Position numbers and translations under genes: made by a program | Shown here: piece by piece, positions 10,881 to 23,709 of the stretch | Position numbering within the stretch: position 1 is the first letter of the stretch | How the letters are laid out: each line of letters begins with the position of its first letter | Notes under the pieces: model-generated | Seen by the model: only the letters and a program-made list of their open reading frames with translations | The model's database searches: none | Told to the model about the DNA's origin: nothing | Source of the DNA: Stomoxys calcitrans | Lineage: Eukaryota; Arthropoda; Insecta; Diptera; Muscidae | Direction of reading: 5' to 3' | NCBI RefSeq assembly: GCF_963082655.1 | Contig: NC_081555.1 | Coordinates: 179,094,942-179,158,941 of the forward strand | DNA: 64,000 nt

Positions 10881-13001
10881 AAGTAAGATTCAGGCGATCT
10901 TTGAAATTTTTATATTGATCTGTTCTGTATTAAAGGTGAGCCTTCAGAACTGTCCAATGGCGATATAGATCCCAAAATTTTGAAGTTGTAGTCCATCGGT
11001 TTTATTAAGTCAAGCTTGCACCGTATGTGACATGGGCGTAGATAGGTCTAAGCAGATTTAAGATTTTATATAGAGCAGAGCAGAGAAACCCCTGAAGAAT
11101 GCCAAGCTTTGCCATTACCCAAAGATGGGCCAAGATAAATGGGTTTTATTTGGATTTTGCAGTGATTTGGGATTTAGTGAACGTTTGTTCAATTGTGATG
11201 GGCCCCAACGTTTGGTCGCACAGAACCCTCAAATTTTTTTGGATTGCGGTATGCTGTGATGCTATTCATTAGATAGACAAGTAACCAACAGCTTCCGTTG
11301 TCTTTTAGTTTTCGGTCGGATTATTTCAAAACTGACCTAATTCTGACTTGGGAATATACATTCTATACCGCAATTAAAGATTGCGCTTAAGGCCTCGTGG
11401 CCTCACGATATCAAAAGTTTGAAAGTTGGGAAATTAGTGCCAGTTAATTTGTTCGTTTGGAACACCGTGTACGGTGTGGAGCCAGACAGACTGATGAGTA
11501 AACTTTTTAGTGCGGAACAAATTTAGATGCCTCGGATTTTACTTAGAAGATCTTATGGTCCTGGATATAGGTTAATCGTATTGGCCATAGAAAAAATCTG
11601 TGGGAAAACTTTATGAATTAGAATTGTTTTTGCTTAAATGGCACCATTCAAATTTCCTTTAAGTATATTGAATATTGATACAAAAATGTGAACGAGTTGC
11701 TAATTGCTGTGTGTAGTTTTAAATTTCTCAATAAACAAAACCAACGAGGCTATTAAGACAGGCGATAAATAAATGTTCTATCTATATTCCAAAGTTAATA
11801 TAATTGATGCAATAAAACTGCAAACATCCGAGATCTGTTTAGGGGGCCTATCATCATTTGCGGAACGTTTTTCATTAACAACCTTGGCATAATTTCTTAT
11901 CTTTTACACACAGTTTATTGCTGGAATTTAGACAAATATTAAAATCAAAACACTTTATATGCAAATGAACATCCGTAAAGTGTATGATATGTCGGATTCT
12001 TTATCGGTTGGAGGAGAAGTAGAAAAATCACTTTTCCCATAATATCCTGATGTAAATATTTACACCAAAGGTACCCATTTTAAGTAGTTTAATACCACCC
12101 GGCATTTAAAGCTGCACATTTGTTTTTTTTTTTTTGAACGACATCCATTTCCTAGTCCCAGATTCGGATGGGGGCAAATAAAAATCAAAGCTCCTGCAAG
12201 CATGCAATCCACGCTTTCGGGTTGCATCAGCAAGCTGGTGGTGCATGCCTTCTTAGCATTTGACCGAATGCTGGGCTGGACATTGCGAGTTTGCAATGCA
12301 ACTGCTAAAGTGTGCTCTGGACGCGATTAATAAAATTTGATTAGTTATGGTTACTTACTTAACAGCCATTTGCTGTTCCTGCTGCAGCCATGTAGCCATG
12401 CAGCCACCAAACATCGGCCACAACATTGCGACGATAAATGATGAAAGAGATTTTCAAATAGCACCTGCTCTACTTTGCGAGTATTTTATTGCGAAGTGAT
12501 TTGCTGCCATGCTATGCCTGACTTAGGACTTGGCCAGTCTGCTTGTTTGCCTGGCTGGCTTGGCCATCAACCACTCCAAGTGACCTTAAGCATCCATAGA
12601 TCATAGTGAGGACATTAAACATCGACCAAAATGAGGGGGAAAACTTGCACATGGACTTGTTGCAGCTACGTGCTGCAAAATTATTCCTTACGCAGCACCG
12701 CATCAAGCACTGCACTCACAGATTGTCCCTTAAAGACCATTAAAATGGGAATATATGTAAGGAAATGTCTGCAGAGCACTTTTTTCTAGATTAAATACAC
12801 GGAAAGAAAAAAATGTTCAAATAATTTAAAGTCAGTGAAATATAGTATGGAAAACTTTGAAATATTTCTCTGAGATGCTGGAAGGTGCACGAGTTATGTT
12901 CTATAGAAAAGGTTAATTTTGCAATATCTTGGTCTCAATTATCACTTTTAATGTCAAGATTTGCCCGTCCGGCAATATCACAAAAGCAACTGAACTGCAA
13001 A
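10881..13001. other. Single-copy-looking stretch
   Basis: About 2.1 kb without a recognised repeat or domain. ORFs of 60-80 codons near 12060-12296 and 12512-12715 show no motifs and overlap one another's strands. It is likely intergenic or intronic. Confidence 0.5.
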
Positions 13002-14394
13002 AAGTAAAAAGGCGTCAAGTTCAGCCGGGCCGAGCTTTGGATACCCACCACCTCGGAAATAAATGTAAACCACCTTTCGTCAAAATCCGTTGAAAAAAGC
13101 ATACCATAGCAGCTATATCGAAATATATCCCGATTTGGACCAAATACTAATAAGAACAAATCATTGTTCAAAAAACCGATTTGAACCATATACGACACGG
13201 ATATCGAAAAGCCTAATATAAATCACTGTTTCAAATTTCAGAGAAATCGGATTATAAATGAGTCTTTTATGGGGCCAATACTTTAAATCGAGAGATCGGT
13301 TTATAGGCAGCTATATCCAAATCCGGACCGATTCGGGCCAAATTAAAGAAGGATGTTAAAGGGCCTAACACAACTCACTGTCCCAAATTTCGGCGACATC
13401 GGACAATAAATGCGCCTTTTATGGACACAAAACTTTAAATCGAGATATCGGTCTAAATGGCAGCTATATCCAAATCTCGACCGATCTGAGCAAATTTGAA
13501 GAACATTGTCGAAGAGCCCAACACAACGCACTGTCTCGAATTTCGGTGACATCGGACAATAAATGAGCCTTTTATGGCCCCAAAACTTTAAATCGAGAGA
13601 TAGGTCCATATGGCAGCTATATCCAGATCTTGACCGATCTAGGCCAAATTGAAGAAGGATGTTGAAGGGCCTAACACAACTCACTGTCCCAAATTTTGGC
13701 TAAATCGGACAATAAATGCGCTTCTTATAGGTCCAAAACCTCAAATCAAGAGATCGGTCTATATGGCAGCTATATCCAAATCTGAACCGATCTAGGCCAA
13801 ATTGAAGAAGGATGTCGAAGGGCCTAACACAACTCACTATCCCAAATTTTGGCTAAATCTGACAATAAATGCGCCTTTTATGGCCCCAAAACTTTAAATC
13901 AAGAGATCGGTTCATATGGCAGCTACATCTAAATCTGAACCGATCTGGGCCAAATTAAAGAATGAAATCGAAGGGCCTAATATAACTCACTGTCCCAAAT
14001 TTCAGCAAAAATTGAAGAAGGATGTCGAAGGGCCTAACACAACTCACTATCCCAAATGTTGGCTAAATCGGACAATAAATGCGCCTTTTATGGCCCCAAA
14101 ACTTTAAATCAAGAGATCGGTCCATATGGCAGCTATATCTAAATCTGAACCGATCTGAGCCAAATTAAAGAATGAAATCGAAGGGCCTAATACAACTCAC
14201 TGTCCCAAATTTAAATCAGATAATAAATAATGGGCCCAAAACCTCAAATCGAGAGATCGGTCTATATGGCAGCTATATCCAAATCTAGACCTATCTGGGC
14301 CAAATTGAAGAAGAATGTCGAAGACCTTACACAACTCACTGTCCCAAATTTCAGCAAAATCGGATAAAAAATGTGGCTTTCATGGGCCTATGAG
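13002..14394 (-). mobile_element. DINE-1-like element, type I units, TATACCC end lost
   Basis: The left end AGTAAAAAGGCGTCAAGTTC leads into the hairpin TTCAGCCGGGCCGAG, then GGATACCCACCACCTCGG. At least seven units follow, with CGGT phasing near 13297, 13449, 13602, 13755 and 13908. One unit near 14008 is partly duplicated. The array stops in mid unit near 14394 without the GACGGAC microsatellite or GTGGGTATAAAA end. Confidence 0.85.
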
Positions 14395-15837
14395 TGTTTA
14401 TGGGTAGGTGCATTTTTCATGTGCCGTCCACCAGACCACAACACCATATAGCATTAAAGGTATGAAAACATGGCACATAGTGCAAACCTTCAACTATTGC
14501 TAATAGGCCGTCTGCCAATAGCCCATCTGCGAGTGCATAAGGCAAGAAGTAATTGTTTTAGTTGGATTTTGTTTGTGGGAACTACATAAAGTTATGAACC
14601 CATTGTGAAGCCACTTATCATAGATAGAGGAAGTCGAATCGCAATTTCGATAAAAACATGGAATTCATTTGACCCAATCTATACCGAAACTAAATAATTC
14701 CATTTCGATTAAAAAGTTTTAAAAAATGTTTTTTTTTTTTTCCAGTGTACGATTAGTAGAAAAACACTGAATTCACATTTACCACAACTACCGCGTAAAT
14801 CGAAGAAAATACATTAAAAGCGTCAAACAAATCACTTATTTAAAGAACGCATTTCATTTGCAGAACTCTTGAGGTCCATGGACGACGATGACGACGACTA
14901 CTTCGCCATATGAAACGCTCCTCACATATTTTTTAATGTCATGGATATTTTGGGTTCGCCGATCTTTTTGTGTTCATACCTCATTGGGATGCCAAGGTCC
15001 TTAGCCGCCGGTGTTGTAAAGGCAAAAATTTCTCCCCTAACTTCAAGTTGCTAAAGTTGCAAAAGTTGGGATGGATGGATCGGTATGGTCGGTTAGTCAA
15101 CCGTTTGCTCATCTGTTGTTTCCCTGTGTCAGCGATAAATTCTTATTTGAACTGAAAACAGAACATGGAGTGGAAACGCACTACAAATTGTTTTTGCCCA
15201 TTTCTGATTGGTTAACAAAGACCAGGTGGTCGCACTCCTGTTTAACCACTTTTATGATTGCAGCATCTTTCGCATGAAATGAACGCCAACAACAATAATA
15301 ACAACAACAACAACAACACCGTCAGCAACAGCATCCAAAGCCACAGCCACAGCTACAGCATCATCAACATCCATGGTCTGTAAATAAATATGTAATACTG
15401 GCCATACCCCATCTTCTTGGCAGCTCAAAACGCACCGCATTGCAATCTACTACACTAAGTAACTGGCTGGCACTTAAACTCGGCTACCACAAGCTCGACT
15501 TTGACTAGTTCTGCACTAAAATAATGCAACTAGGGGAATAACATCAAAGTGTGTTGTTCGGTGGAATGTTCAAATGGTTTATTATTGGAATTATTTCTCT
15601 TCTTGGGCATTTAGGGCAATAGTGAAGAAGAAGATACCCCAAAAGCAATCCTGGACAATGGTCGCCAGCTTTGGCTAGGCGTCCTTTTAAGTCATAATGA
15701 GGTGAACACGAATAAGTAGTCCCTTTTTGGGAATCAGGCTTGGGACCCCTAATGGGCCCTTGCCACAACCAAGTGAAATGACACCGAATAAAGGAAATAT
15801 GGTACCCAATTTGAAGGATACGAATATCAAACAAGTA
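14395..15837. other. Single-copy-looking stretch with CAA repeats
   Basis: Holds AACAACAACAACAACACC near 15302 and CAGCATCATCAACATCC near 15357. No long ORF runs through. ORFs of 60-96 codons at 14970-15155 and 15544-15834 have no recognisable domain. Confidence 0.5.
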
Positions 15838-17940
15838 ACAAGTAAAAAGGCATTAAGTTTGGCCGGGCCGAACTTTGGATACCCACCATCTCGGGTATAT
15901 ATGCAAACCCCCTTTTGTCACAATCCGATGAAAATTGGATAACTTATGCACCAAAATTCTACACTGACATTGAGTGGTCTTATGAATATAAGTCACTGTT
16001 GAATTTTGTATATCAAATTTCAACAAAATCGGGTAAAAAACAAAGTTTTAATGAGCTTCAGACCCTTAACCGGCATATCGGTCTATAACTGACAGCTTAT
16101 CTAAATACAGTCCTATTTTTTACCATATTTGGGACGGATGGCGGGTGGCCTAAAACTACTCACTGTTTCAAATTTCGGTGAAATCAGATAAAAAATAATG
16201 CTTTTATGGGTTTCAGACCCTTTATCGGGAGATCGGTCTATAGGGCAGCTATAGCCAAATATAGTCCCATCTGAACTATATTTGGGTCAGACGTTGGTAG
16301 GTCTTTAACTACTCATTGTTTCAAATTGGGTAATATATAAGGCTTTTATGGGCTTCAGACTCTTTATCGGGAGATCGGTATATATGGCAGCTATAACTAA
16401 ACATAGTCCAATCTGAATCATATTTGGGTCCTATGTTAGGACGCTTTAAACAACTCACTGTTTCAAATTTCAGCGAAATCGGTTAAAAAATAAAGCTCTT
16501 ATGGGCTTCAGACCCTTTATCGGGAGATCGGTATATATGGCAGCTATATCTCAAGATAGTCCGATCTGAACCATATTTGGGTCAGACGTTGGTAGGCCTT
16601 AAACTACTCACTGTTTCAAATTTCAGTGAAATTGGATAAAAAGTAATGATTTTATGAGCTTCAGGCCCTTTATCGGCAGATCGGTCTATATGGCAGCTTT
16701 ATCTAAACATAGTCCGATCTGAACCATACTTAGGTCAGATGTCGGGAGGTTTAAAATAACCCACTGTTTCAATTTTCAGCGAAATTGGGCAATAAATAAA
16801 GCTTTTATGACCTTCAGACCCTTTATCGACAGATCGGTCTATATGACAGCTCTATCTAAACATAGTCCGATCTGAACTATATTCGGGTCAGTTGTCGGGA
16901 GGCCTTAAACTACTCACTGTTTCAAATTTCAGCAAAATCGGATGAAAAATAAAGTTTTTAATGGGCATTAGACCCTTTATCGGCAGATCTGTCGATATAG
17001 CAGCTATATCCAAATATGGTTCGATTTGGCCCGTTCAAGAAATTAACCAGCGTAAGACGTATCTGCGTCAAATTTCAGCTCAATATCTCAATTTTTGAAG
17101 CCTGTAAAGTGATTACAACAGGCGGACGGCTTCAATTGTCTCAATAAGTTAAATCGGGGTATCGGTACTTACGGAGGCCTATATCACCATTTTGGCCGAT
17201 TCCGATAAAACTTGGCACTGATTTTATTAGTCATAAGATAGGATTTAGGTTAAAATTTCAACCAAATGAGATGCAAATTTAGGCTTCTAGGGGACCAAGA
17301 AATCAAAACCGGGGATCGGTTTGTATTTGGACTATATCTGTTGTTAGACCTATTCTGATCATACTTGGCAGGGTTGTGGGAAGTCATAATACAAGACTTC
17401 GATCCAAATTTGAAACAAATTGGATGAAAATTGAAGTCTCTAGGGGTCCAAAAATTAAAACTGGGGACCGGTTTATATGGGGGCTTTATCGGTTTAGAGA
17501 CCGACTAGGATCGTACTTGACGTCGATAGTGGAAGTTATTATATAGGGTGGCTGATGAAAGCCGCTACCAAAAAAAAATGTAATAACTTTTTTTCTATTT
17601 AATAATAATAATTTAATAATTAATTTAATTAATTAATTAATTAATTTAATTAATAATAATTTAATAATTAATTTAATAATTTAATTTAACATGAATAAAA
17701 GAAAAATGTATTCCATACACCGAAAAAAAAATGTAGCAATATTCATCATTGTAGCAATATTCATCAGCCACCCTGTACAAGTCTTTGCTCCAAATTTCAG
17801 CCAAATCGGATGAAAATTGAGGCTTCTTGCGGCTCAAGAAGTCAACAGAAGAAGAAGTTTATGGACCGATTCGGATCATGCTTGGCATGGATGCCGGAAG
17901 TCATAACACAAGTCTTTGTTTCAAAGTTAGTCTATAGAAG
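15838..17940 (-). mobile_element. DINE-1-like mosaic: type I' units joined to type III units
   Basis: The left end AGTAAAAAGGCATTAAG precedes a slightly mutated hairpin (TTGGCCGGGCCGAA, 15859-15872), then CGAACTTTGGATACCC. Type I' units with GACCCTTTATCGGGAGATC are phased at 16234, 16377, 16529, 16682 and 16835. At about 17127 the expected microsatellite is cut short (CAGGCGGACGGC). The sequence then switches to type III units (CTAGGGGACCAAGAAATC, GGGGATCGGTTTGTA) up to 17940. The mosaic may be two tandem elements with the intervening ends deleted. A 232-bp MITE is inserted at 17544-17775. Confidence 0.8.
17544..17775. mobile_element. 232-bp MITE, copy 2, with TA target duplication
   Basis: Read base by base it matches the copy at 10313-10544 in length and in every position I compared except the first base (T instead of C). 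TA flanks are at 17542-17543 and 17776-17777. The flanks join to give the uninterrupted DINE unit sequence ATACAAGTCTTTGC, showing a clean insertion. Confidence 0.93.
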
Positions 17941-18815
17941 ACAAATCAGATTTTTTTTTTTTGATACTGTACTATTTTTACTATAACTAGGAGTATTATT
18001 ATTATACTCTACTATTAATAATTCATCCCATGCTTCAATTAAACCAATTTTCTATAAATAAATTTTTGAACTTTCCCATGGTCAAATTGGCTTGGCATCA
18101 GAAAATTTGTCTACCTCCCATCAACCCTTTTGTGCCGACCACATTCGCAACATCCATTCACATCCATAATTTAGTATTGGGATGTTCTATTCCATTTAGA
18201 ATGGTCCCACCTGGAAAAACAAGCCATGAACGATCATCTTGAATTCTCGATAGTGGTTACTTTAAATTGGAGCTCTAGTTAGGCATCACTTTTGCCTGGT
18301 CTTGTTTGGATAGCCTTAACACGGGCTGGTTTGTATTAGGCCTAGTGTTGAACCTGATATTGATCATATCTGATTTCTGTTAGCCTTCCGATAACTTACA
18401 TGTGTACAAATTTACATAGAACACATAGACAGAGACAGAGGCAATACTATGGACATGTGGTTGTACGATATGATATCAAATTTTGAGTACAACGTTCCAA
18501 GGAGAATAGGAGTGAAAAGATGAAAAGGAGGCAAGAGGGGGGAGAGAGAGAGAGATGATGAATGTATGTGTTTGCAGATTGGTTTTGGCGGATGTTTCAA
18601 AAGCTTTATTAGTGCCCCAAATGTTGCAGCTTGAATGTTCTACCACTTCTGTTGAAGTTGTTTTGCATGTGTGATGTACACGGTCCATGGGCAATGGTGT
18701 TGTTGCATATCACATTGGGTGATTTTGACATAAGTTAATCATTAATATTTAAAAGGACAGGCAATTAAATAAAACTGTTTAGATAGAAGGGTGGGATACT
18801 AATAATCTACGATTA
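17941..18815. other. Unclassified stretch with a GA-rich tract
   Basis: A purine tract of GAGAGAGAGAGA type lies near 18540-18556. Nothing else is recognised. Confidence 0.45.
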
Positions 18816-19154
18816 GTAAAAAAGTGTTATGTTCGGCCGGGCCGAATCCTGGGGTCTTATCACCGTGGGAGGTTTCAAATAACTCAGATAAAATATGGTT
18901 GAAAAGTCTTCTAACCAAAGAGGAAACGGGTCCCATAGTGTTTGGCTTTCCTTTTCCATTTGCAATCTCCGATCTTTGAGCTCGTCTCGAAAGAGAAACA
19001 AACAAAAAATTTTTGTTTGTAGAGGCCTTGGAACACCTATAGTTAGATCGATTTATACGTTAGATATGCATATATGGTTATAATGGGAACAAGTTCCTCA
19101 AGAAATCAAATCGAAGGCCCATTTTGTATGGGAGCTAAATCCAAATGTAAACCT
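18816..19154 (-). mobile_element. DINE-1-like element, hairpin half of a split copy
   Basis: TTAGTAAAAAAGTGTTATG leads to the perfect hairpin TTCGGCCGGGCCGAA, followed by degraded unit sequence. It breaks at family B copy B2. The matching TATACCC half resumes at 21285. Confidence 0.75.
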
Positions 19155-21284
19155 ACTAGCTGGACAGGGCCAAATCCGCTGCCCCTTCTTTTATTTTATA
19201 TGGAGCAAAATTTCCCTTGGAATATTTATTTTTGACAATTAAAGAACTTTTAGTGTAATACCAAGCTACGAAAATAGTATTTCGCTTCTTAGAACACTTT
19301 ATTTCAGCCCGATATTCTCATGATGTCTGATTTAGGGGTGTTTTCGGGGGAGAGGTGGTCCCCCAGCCAATTGACCCTCAAAAAATATCAGCATCGTGCT
19401 CTTCTCTCAAATTCTTTTTATTTAAACTCCATATTGCCATTGGTTTTGAGGGGGAGTGAACAGGATAAGGTGTCCCCCAAACACATGGCGCCAAAATTGG
19501 TTATCAAATTCGTTTTCTAATCTCAAATACCTTTCATTTGAGGCATATGAAATATACTTTTTTTACACTTTTTTCTGAAGCAAGCTAAAAGTAACAGCTG
19601 ATAACTGACAGAAGAAAGAATGCAATTACAGAGTCACAAGCTGCGAAAAAATTTGTCAACGCCGACTATATGAAAAATCCGCAATTACTTTTTGGGCAAC
19701 CCAATATATGGTCATACATTTGGATGTCAAATTCGTATTCTACTCCCAAATACCTTTATTTGAGCCCCATATTGCGATGGTCAGTAAAAAATTGCTGTAT
19801 GTGGGGTATTTTTTGAAAGGGGGTGGACTCCCAGAAAATTGGTCCCGAAAGTGGGTATCAATTCTTGCTCTACCCCCCAATTTCTTTCATTTATGCCCCA
19901 CATTGACATGGTCGGTAAATATGTCTGATTTAGGGGTGTTTTGGGGATTGGGGAGGTCCTCCAAACACTAAGCCCTGAAAATATATCAGCAACGTGCTCT
20001 ATTCTCATATATTTGAACTCCATAATGCCATGGCCTCAAAATTCGATATCAACCTCGTTTTCTAATCTCAAATACCTTTCATTTAAACCCCTTATTGAAA
20101 AAGCCAGCAAATATGTCCGGTTTGGGGTATGGGCCCCAAAAACTATGAATATCGAGCTTCACTGTCTTGAAGACCCAAATTGTCTTGGTGAGCAAATACG
20201 TCCTGCTTGGGGGTTGTTATGGTAATGGGACATCCCCAGGACAATTGATCCCGAATGTTAATGTCAGATTCATGATCTACTCCCAAATACCCTTCATTTG
20301 AGCTCCATTTTTCCATAGTCGGCAAACATCACCGGTTTTGAGGTGTTTTGCGAGAAAGGGCACCCACTCAGTGATTCGGCTTTGAAAATATATATCAGAT
20401 TCGTGTTATACTCTAAAATACCTCTTATTTGATTCTCATTTTGCAATAGTCTGCAAATACTTCCCATTTGGGTGATGTTATGGGGGTGGGTTAGCCCCAT
20501 AGACACTTTTCCCGAACATTGATATCACATTCGAGCTTTACTTCCAAAGACCTTTCATTTGAGTCCCATATTGCTATGGTCGTAAATTTGTCTTCTTTGG
20601 GGTATGTTGTCGGGGATGGGCGGCTACTTGGTCTCACATCAGGATATCAGATTCGTATTCTACATTCAAATACCTTTTATTAAAGCCCCATATTCCCATA
20701 GTCAGTAAATAAGTCCTGTTTGAGGGGTATCTTGGGGAAGGGCAGGACCCCCAAAAACTTTGTCCCAAATTTGGATTTCAGATTCGTATTTTACTCGCAA
20801 ACACCTTTCATTTGAGTCCCATATTGCCATGGTCGGTATATATGTACGATTTAGGGGTGTTTTGGGGCTTGGGGTGGTTCCCCAAACACTTGGTCCGACA
20901 ATTGGGTATCAGATAAGTTTTCTAATCTCAAATACCTTTCATTTGAGTACTATATTGTCGTGATTGGTGTATATATATATTTGGTAGGTTTTGGGTTGGG
21001 GCGCCCCCCCTAGGTACCCCATCCGAAATTTGGATACCAAAATTTTGTTTGTAAGTTACTATAAGAAAGCACGCAAAATGTCGCTTAAATCTTACCACCC
21101 ATCTTTGAGATCTGGTGTTTCTGAAAATTTGGGTAAGGGGGAGGGTCCGCTCCCCCTTCAGATATCAAAAAATGTAGTACCCTATTTTCACCACGGGATC
21201 ATTATGCACCATCAGTAAAAATGTCAAGAAAATCGATTTAGCCGTTTTTGAGTCTATAAGGAACACACTAACAAACAAACAAAT
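19155..21284 (+). mobile_element. Family B element, copy B2
   Basis: Starts ACTAGCTGGACAGGGC with CCGCTGCCCC. At least ten G-run units follow (TTTAGGGGTGTTTTGGGG style). It ends with TTGAGTCTATAAGGAACAC and ACAAACAAACAAAT. It lies between two halves of one DINE, so it inserted into that DINE. It is itself interrupted by a MITE at 19551-19704. No long ORF is present. Confidence 0.75.
19551..19704 (+). mobile_element. Mariner-type MITE (TTGGGTTGCCC family), one-ended copy
   Basis: Begins inside the element at ATACTTTTTTTACAC. It carries CAGCTGATAACTGACAG and TTGTCAACGCCGACTATATG, and ends with CCGCAATTACTTTTTGGGC then AACCCAA and TA. The left terminal repeat is missing. It overlaps the copy at 2711 only in the middle. 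Confidence 0.75.
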
Positions 21285-21378
21285 ATCACGACAGAAGGAA
21301 GGACATGGTTAGATTCACTTTAAATGTTAAGACAGTTAAATATACTCCCATCCCATTTTATGGTGGTGGGTATAAGAA
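21285..21378 (-). mobile_element. DINE-1-like element, TATACCC half of the split copy
   Basis: ACAGAAGGAAGGACATGG is followed by TTAGATTCACTTTAAATG, AATATACTCCCATCCC and TGGTGGTGGGTATAAG. This is the normal terminal block of the element whose hairpin half is at 18816-19154. Confidence 0.75.
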
Positions 21379-23233
21379 GAAATTTCCGTTCTCAGAAAGT
21401 TCCAAATATGATTATACAAATCATGGTACAATCTCAATTTTTGTAATTCTCCCTTGTAATTAAGCTATTGCCACCTTAACTAAGATTTTCTCACAACTTC
21501 ATAATCTAGGAAAGTTTTTTTGGATACCAAACCCATTAAAATCCCCCATTGTTTTGCTGCCGCACATACAGCTCCATTCCCAGCATCGGTTTGGGGTGAT
21601 TTGTACGCACTCAAACAGGTTGGGATATGAGATGCCAGAGCAAGACTGGTGTTGTTGATGTTGTTGCTGGCTAAGATCAAGTGATCGAGTTCTGGAGGAA
21701 ACAACAAATGGCCCCAGTCCGTCAGTCAGATTTAGCACACAGGTGGCAGGTAAGGTAATATCATGGCTAGTGGCAGTCCGGCTGTCGCTTCAGCCGTTGT
21801 TGCGCTTGCTACTTCGTCTCCTTCTTCTTCATTATTTTCGTGGTAGAGCATCAATTAACTTGGCAGCATGCACCATAAAGCAACGCACAGTGGTACACAT
21901 CACCGCCAAATGTGGCAGGAAAATTATTAGACAAATGAAATTAATTCTAAATGGATATCATTCTAAACCCCCACTCTCTCCTCCTGATGGTCATACCCTT
22001 GACTTAGAGAGTTATACAATTTCAACTTGGTGTGATAGCAGACTCAAAAGGAGAAAAAACATTGGATGCCAATTCCCAACGAGTCTCCCATACTTTACTT
22101 GTGGACTTTCAGGTTTGGGCCGAGCGCATAATCACTGGCCGGCGTCATAGCCTGCCCATCTACGTTGCATTGCATGGTGCTGCATCGCACCAAAAAAAAA
22201 GTGCACCTGTTGCTGCTACCAAGGCAGAGAAATGTTGCTTGCTTGCTATCTGGGCACTGCTGTTGGTGTAATTATGTCTGGATTGCAGCATGGCATCTTC
22301 TTTCTTTCCCTGGGCTGGGGCACAATAAGCGGCAAATGAGCTTGCGAGCATATGGCCAGAAACGCGGGCAATGCCAAACAACAACACAAGCCAGGCAAGC
22401 GGCCAAGAGTATGGGGCATTGTCGTTGCACTTGTTGCCCAGCATCTCGGTCCACTTGAGTCCAGTTTCTAGTCATCGAATGTTGCGACATGCGTGTACAA
22501 ATAAATGATTTCCATCATAATGCAGTGCGACCATTAAACTCGATGTTCGTGGCCATGCTTCTGTTGCGTGTGCTCTTTCGGCTGGATGAGACGAGAGACC
22601 AAAATGGCCTTTGAGATGACTGACTGCACTATTTGCTGTATGATTCTATTTGACAGCAACAACAGCGGCCCAAGGCGATCGAAAGCAGTCCTACATGGGA
22701 CATGATTGATAGCTCCTGCTCAGTTTCCATTCAATTTCGCCCGCTCGTTGTTGAGGAGATTCTGAGTGAGCTTTTCAATTGCAACCACGACATTCTCTGC
22801 CATAGAAAGCCAAAGAAAACTCAACCCAACAATATAAAGTCTCATACCAGAGGATGACGATTTAATTCATGGTTTGGCCAGCAATGATTTCAGGCAGCTT
22901 AGGTTTATCGTTCCGCTTACAACTGTGACCATAAATTATTAACAAATCATAATTACCAATGAAGTGATAAGGAGCAAGGAACGACTCGATAAAAGCGATC
23001 TACAGAAATTAACACAACCATAAAGTTTTGTCTGAAGAAATTCTAAATGAGTCCAAGTGGTGAAGGGGATTTTTTTTTCGAAACATTTGATGGGAATAAG
23101 GGCGATTATTGATTACAAATAAATAGACAAGCCGTGAAGGGCAAACCTAAAATATAAAATAGTTCCCAGTGCAAGTCTCTTTGTTGGCAATGAAGTGGCA
23201 ACGCCATTTGACAACCTATCAATATAAAGAAAA
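21379..23233. other. Single-copy-looking stretch, moderate GC
   Basis: About 1.85 kb with GTTGTTGATGTTGTTGC-type triplets near 21650 and CAACAACAGCGG near 22660. Short ORFs overlap on both strands (the longest, 135 codons, at 21743-22150) but show no domain, and base composition is similar in all frames. It could be intronic or a UTR; I make no gene call. Confidence 0.5.
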
Positions 23234-23509
23234 CAAGTAAAAAGGCGTTTAGTTCGGCCGGGCCAAATGTTGAATACCCACCACTTTGGATACCCACCGC
23301 TTTGGGTATATATGTCAACCATCTTTCATTAAAATCCGGTGAAAATTGCATAACTTATGTCCCATAGCAGTTACATCGAAATATGTTTCGATTTGGACCA
23401 AATACTAATAGGTACAAGTCATTCAATTGTGTATAACAAAATATTGGTCTATATACGACACGGATGTCGAAAATCCTAACATAAGTCACTGTGTCAAATA
23501 TCAGTGAAA
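23234..23509 (-). mobile_element. DINE-1-like element running into the assembly gap
   Basis: ACAAGTAAAAAGGCG leads to a hairpin with one arm mutated (TTCGGCCGGGCCAAA), then a small duplication of TGGATACCCACC, and the standard TCATTAAAATCCGGTG block. The first tandem unit is starting when the N run begins. Confidence 0.8.
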
Positions 23510-23709
23510 NNNNNNNNNNNNNNNNNNNNNNNNNNNNNNNNNNNNNNNNNNNNNNNNNNNNNNNNNNNNNNNNNNNNNNNNNNNNNNNNNNNNNNNNNNN
23601 NNNNNNNNNNNNNNNNNNNNNNNNNNNNNNNNNNNNNNNNNNNNNNNNNNNNNNNNNNNNNNNNNNNNNNNNNNNNNNNNNNNNNNNNNNNNNNNNNNNN
23701 NNNNNNNNN
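23510..23709. other. Assembly gap, 200 N
   Basis: A run of N of exactly 200 bases. The flanks are DINE unit sequence on the left and a T-tract on the right. The gap probably hides collapsed tandem units; its length is likely a placeholder. Confidence 0.95.

Noticed and set aside
13343..13684. 113-codon minus-strand ORF with repeated CVRPFNILLQF
   Set aside because: Also DINE units read through; not a protein.
10313..17775. Pair of LTRs around a 7-kb element
   Set aside because: The identical 232-bp copies have their own inverted ends and TA duplications, no TG..CA ends and no retroviral-type genes between them, so they are MITEs.
21743..22150. 135-codon ORF
   Set aside because: Leu/Arg-rich start from triplet-rich DNA, no domain, and several long ORFs in other frames over the same stretch.
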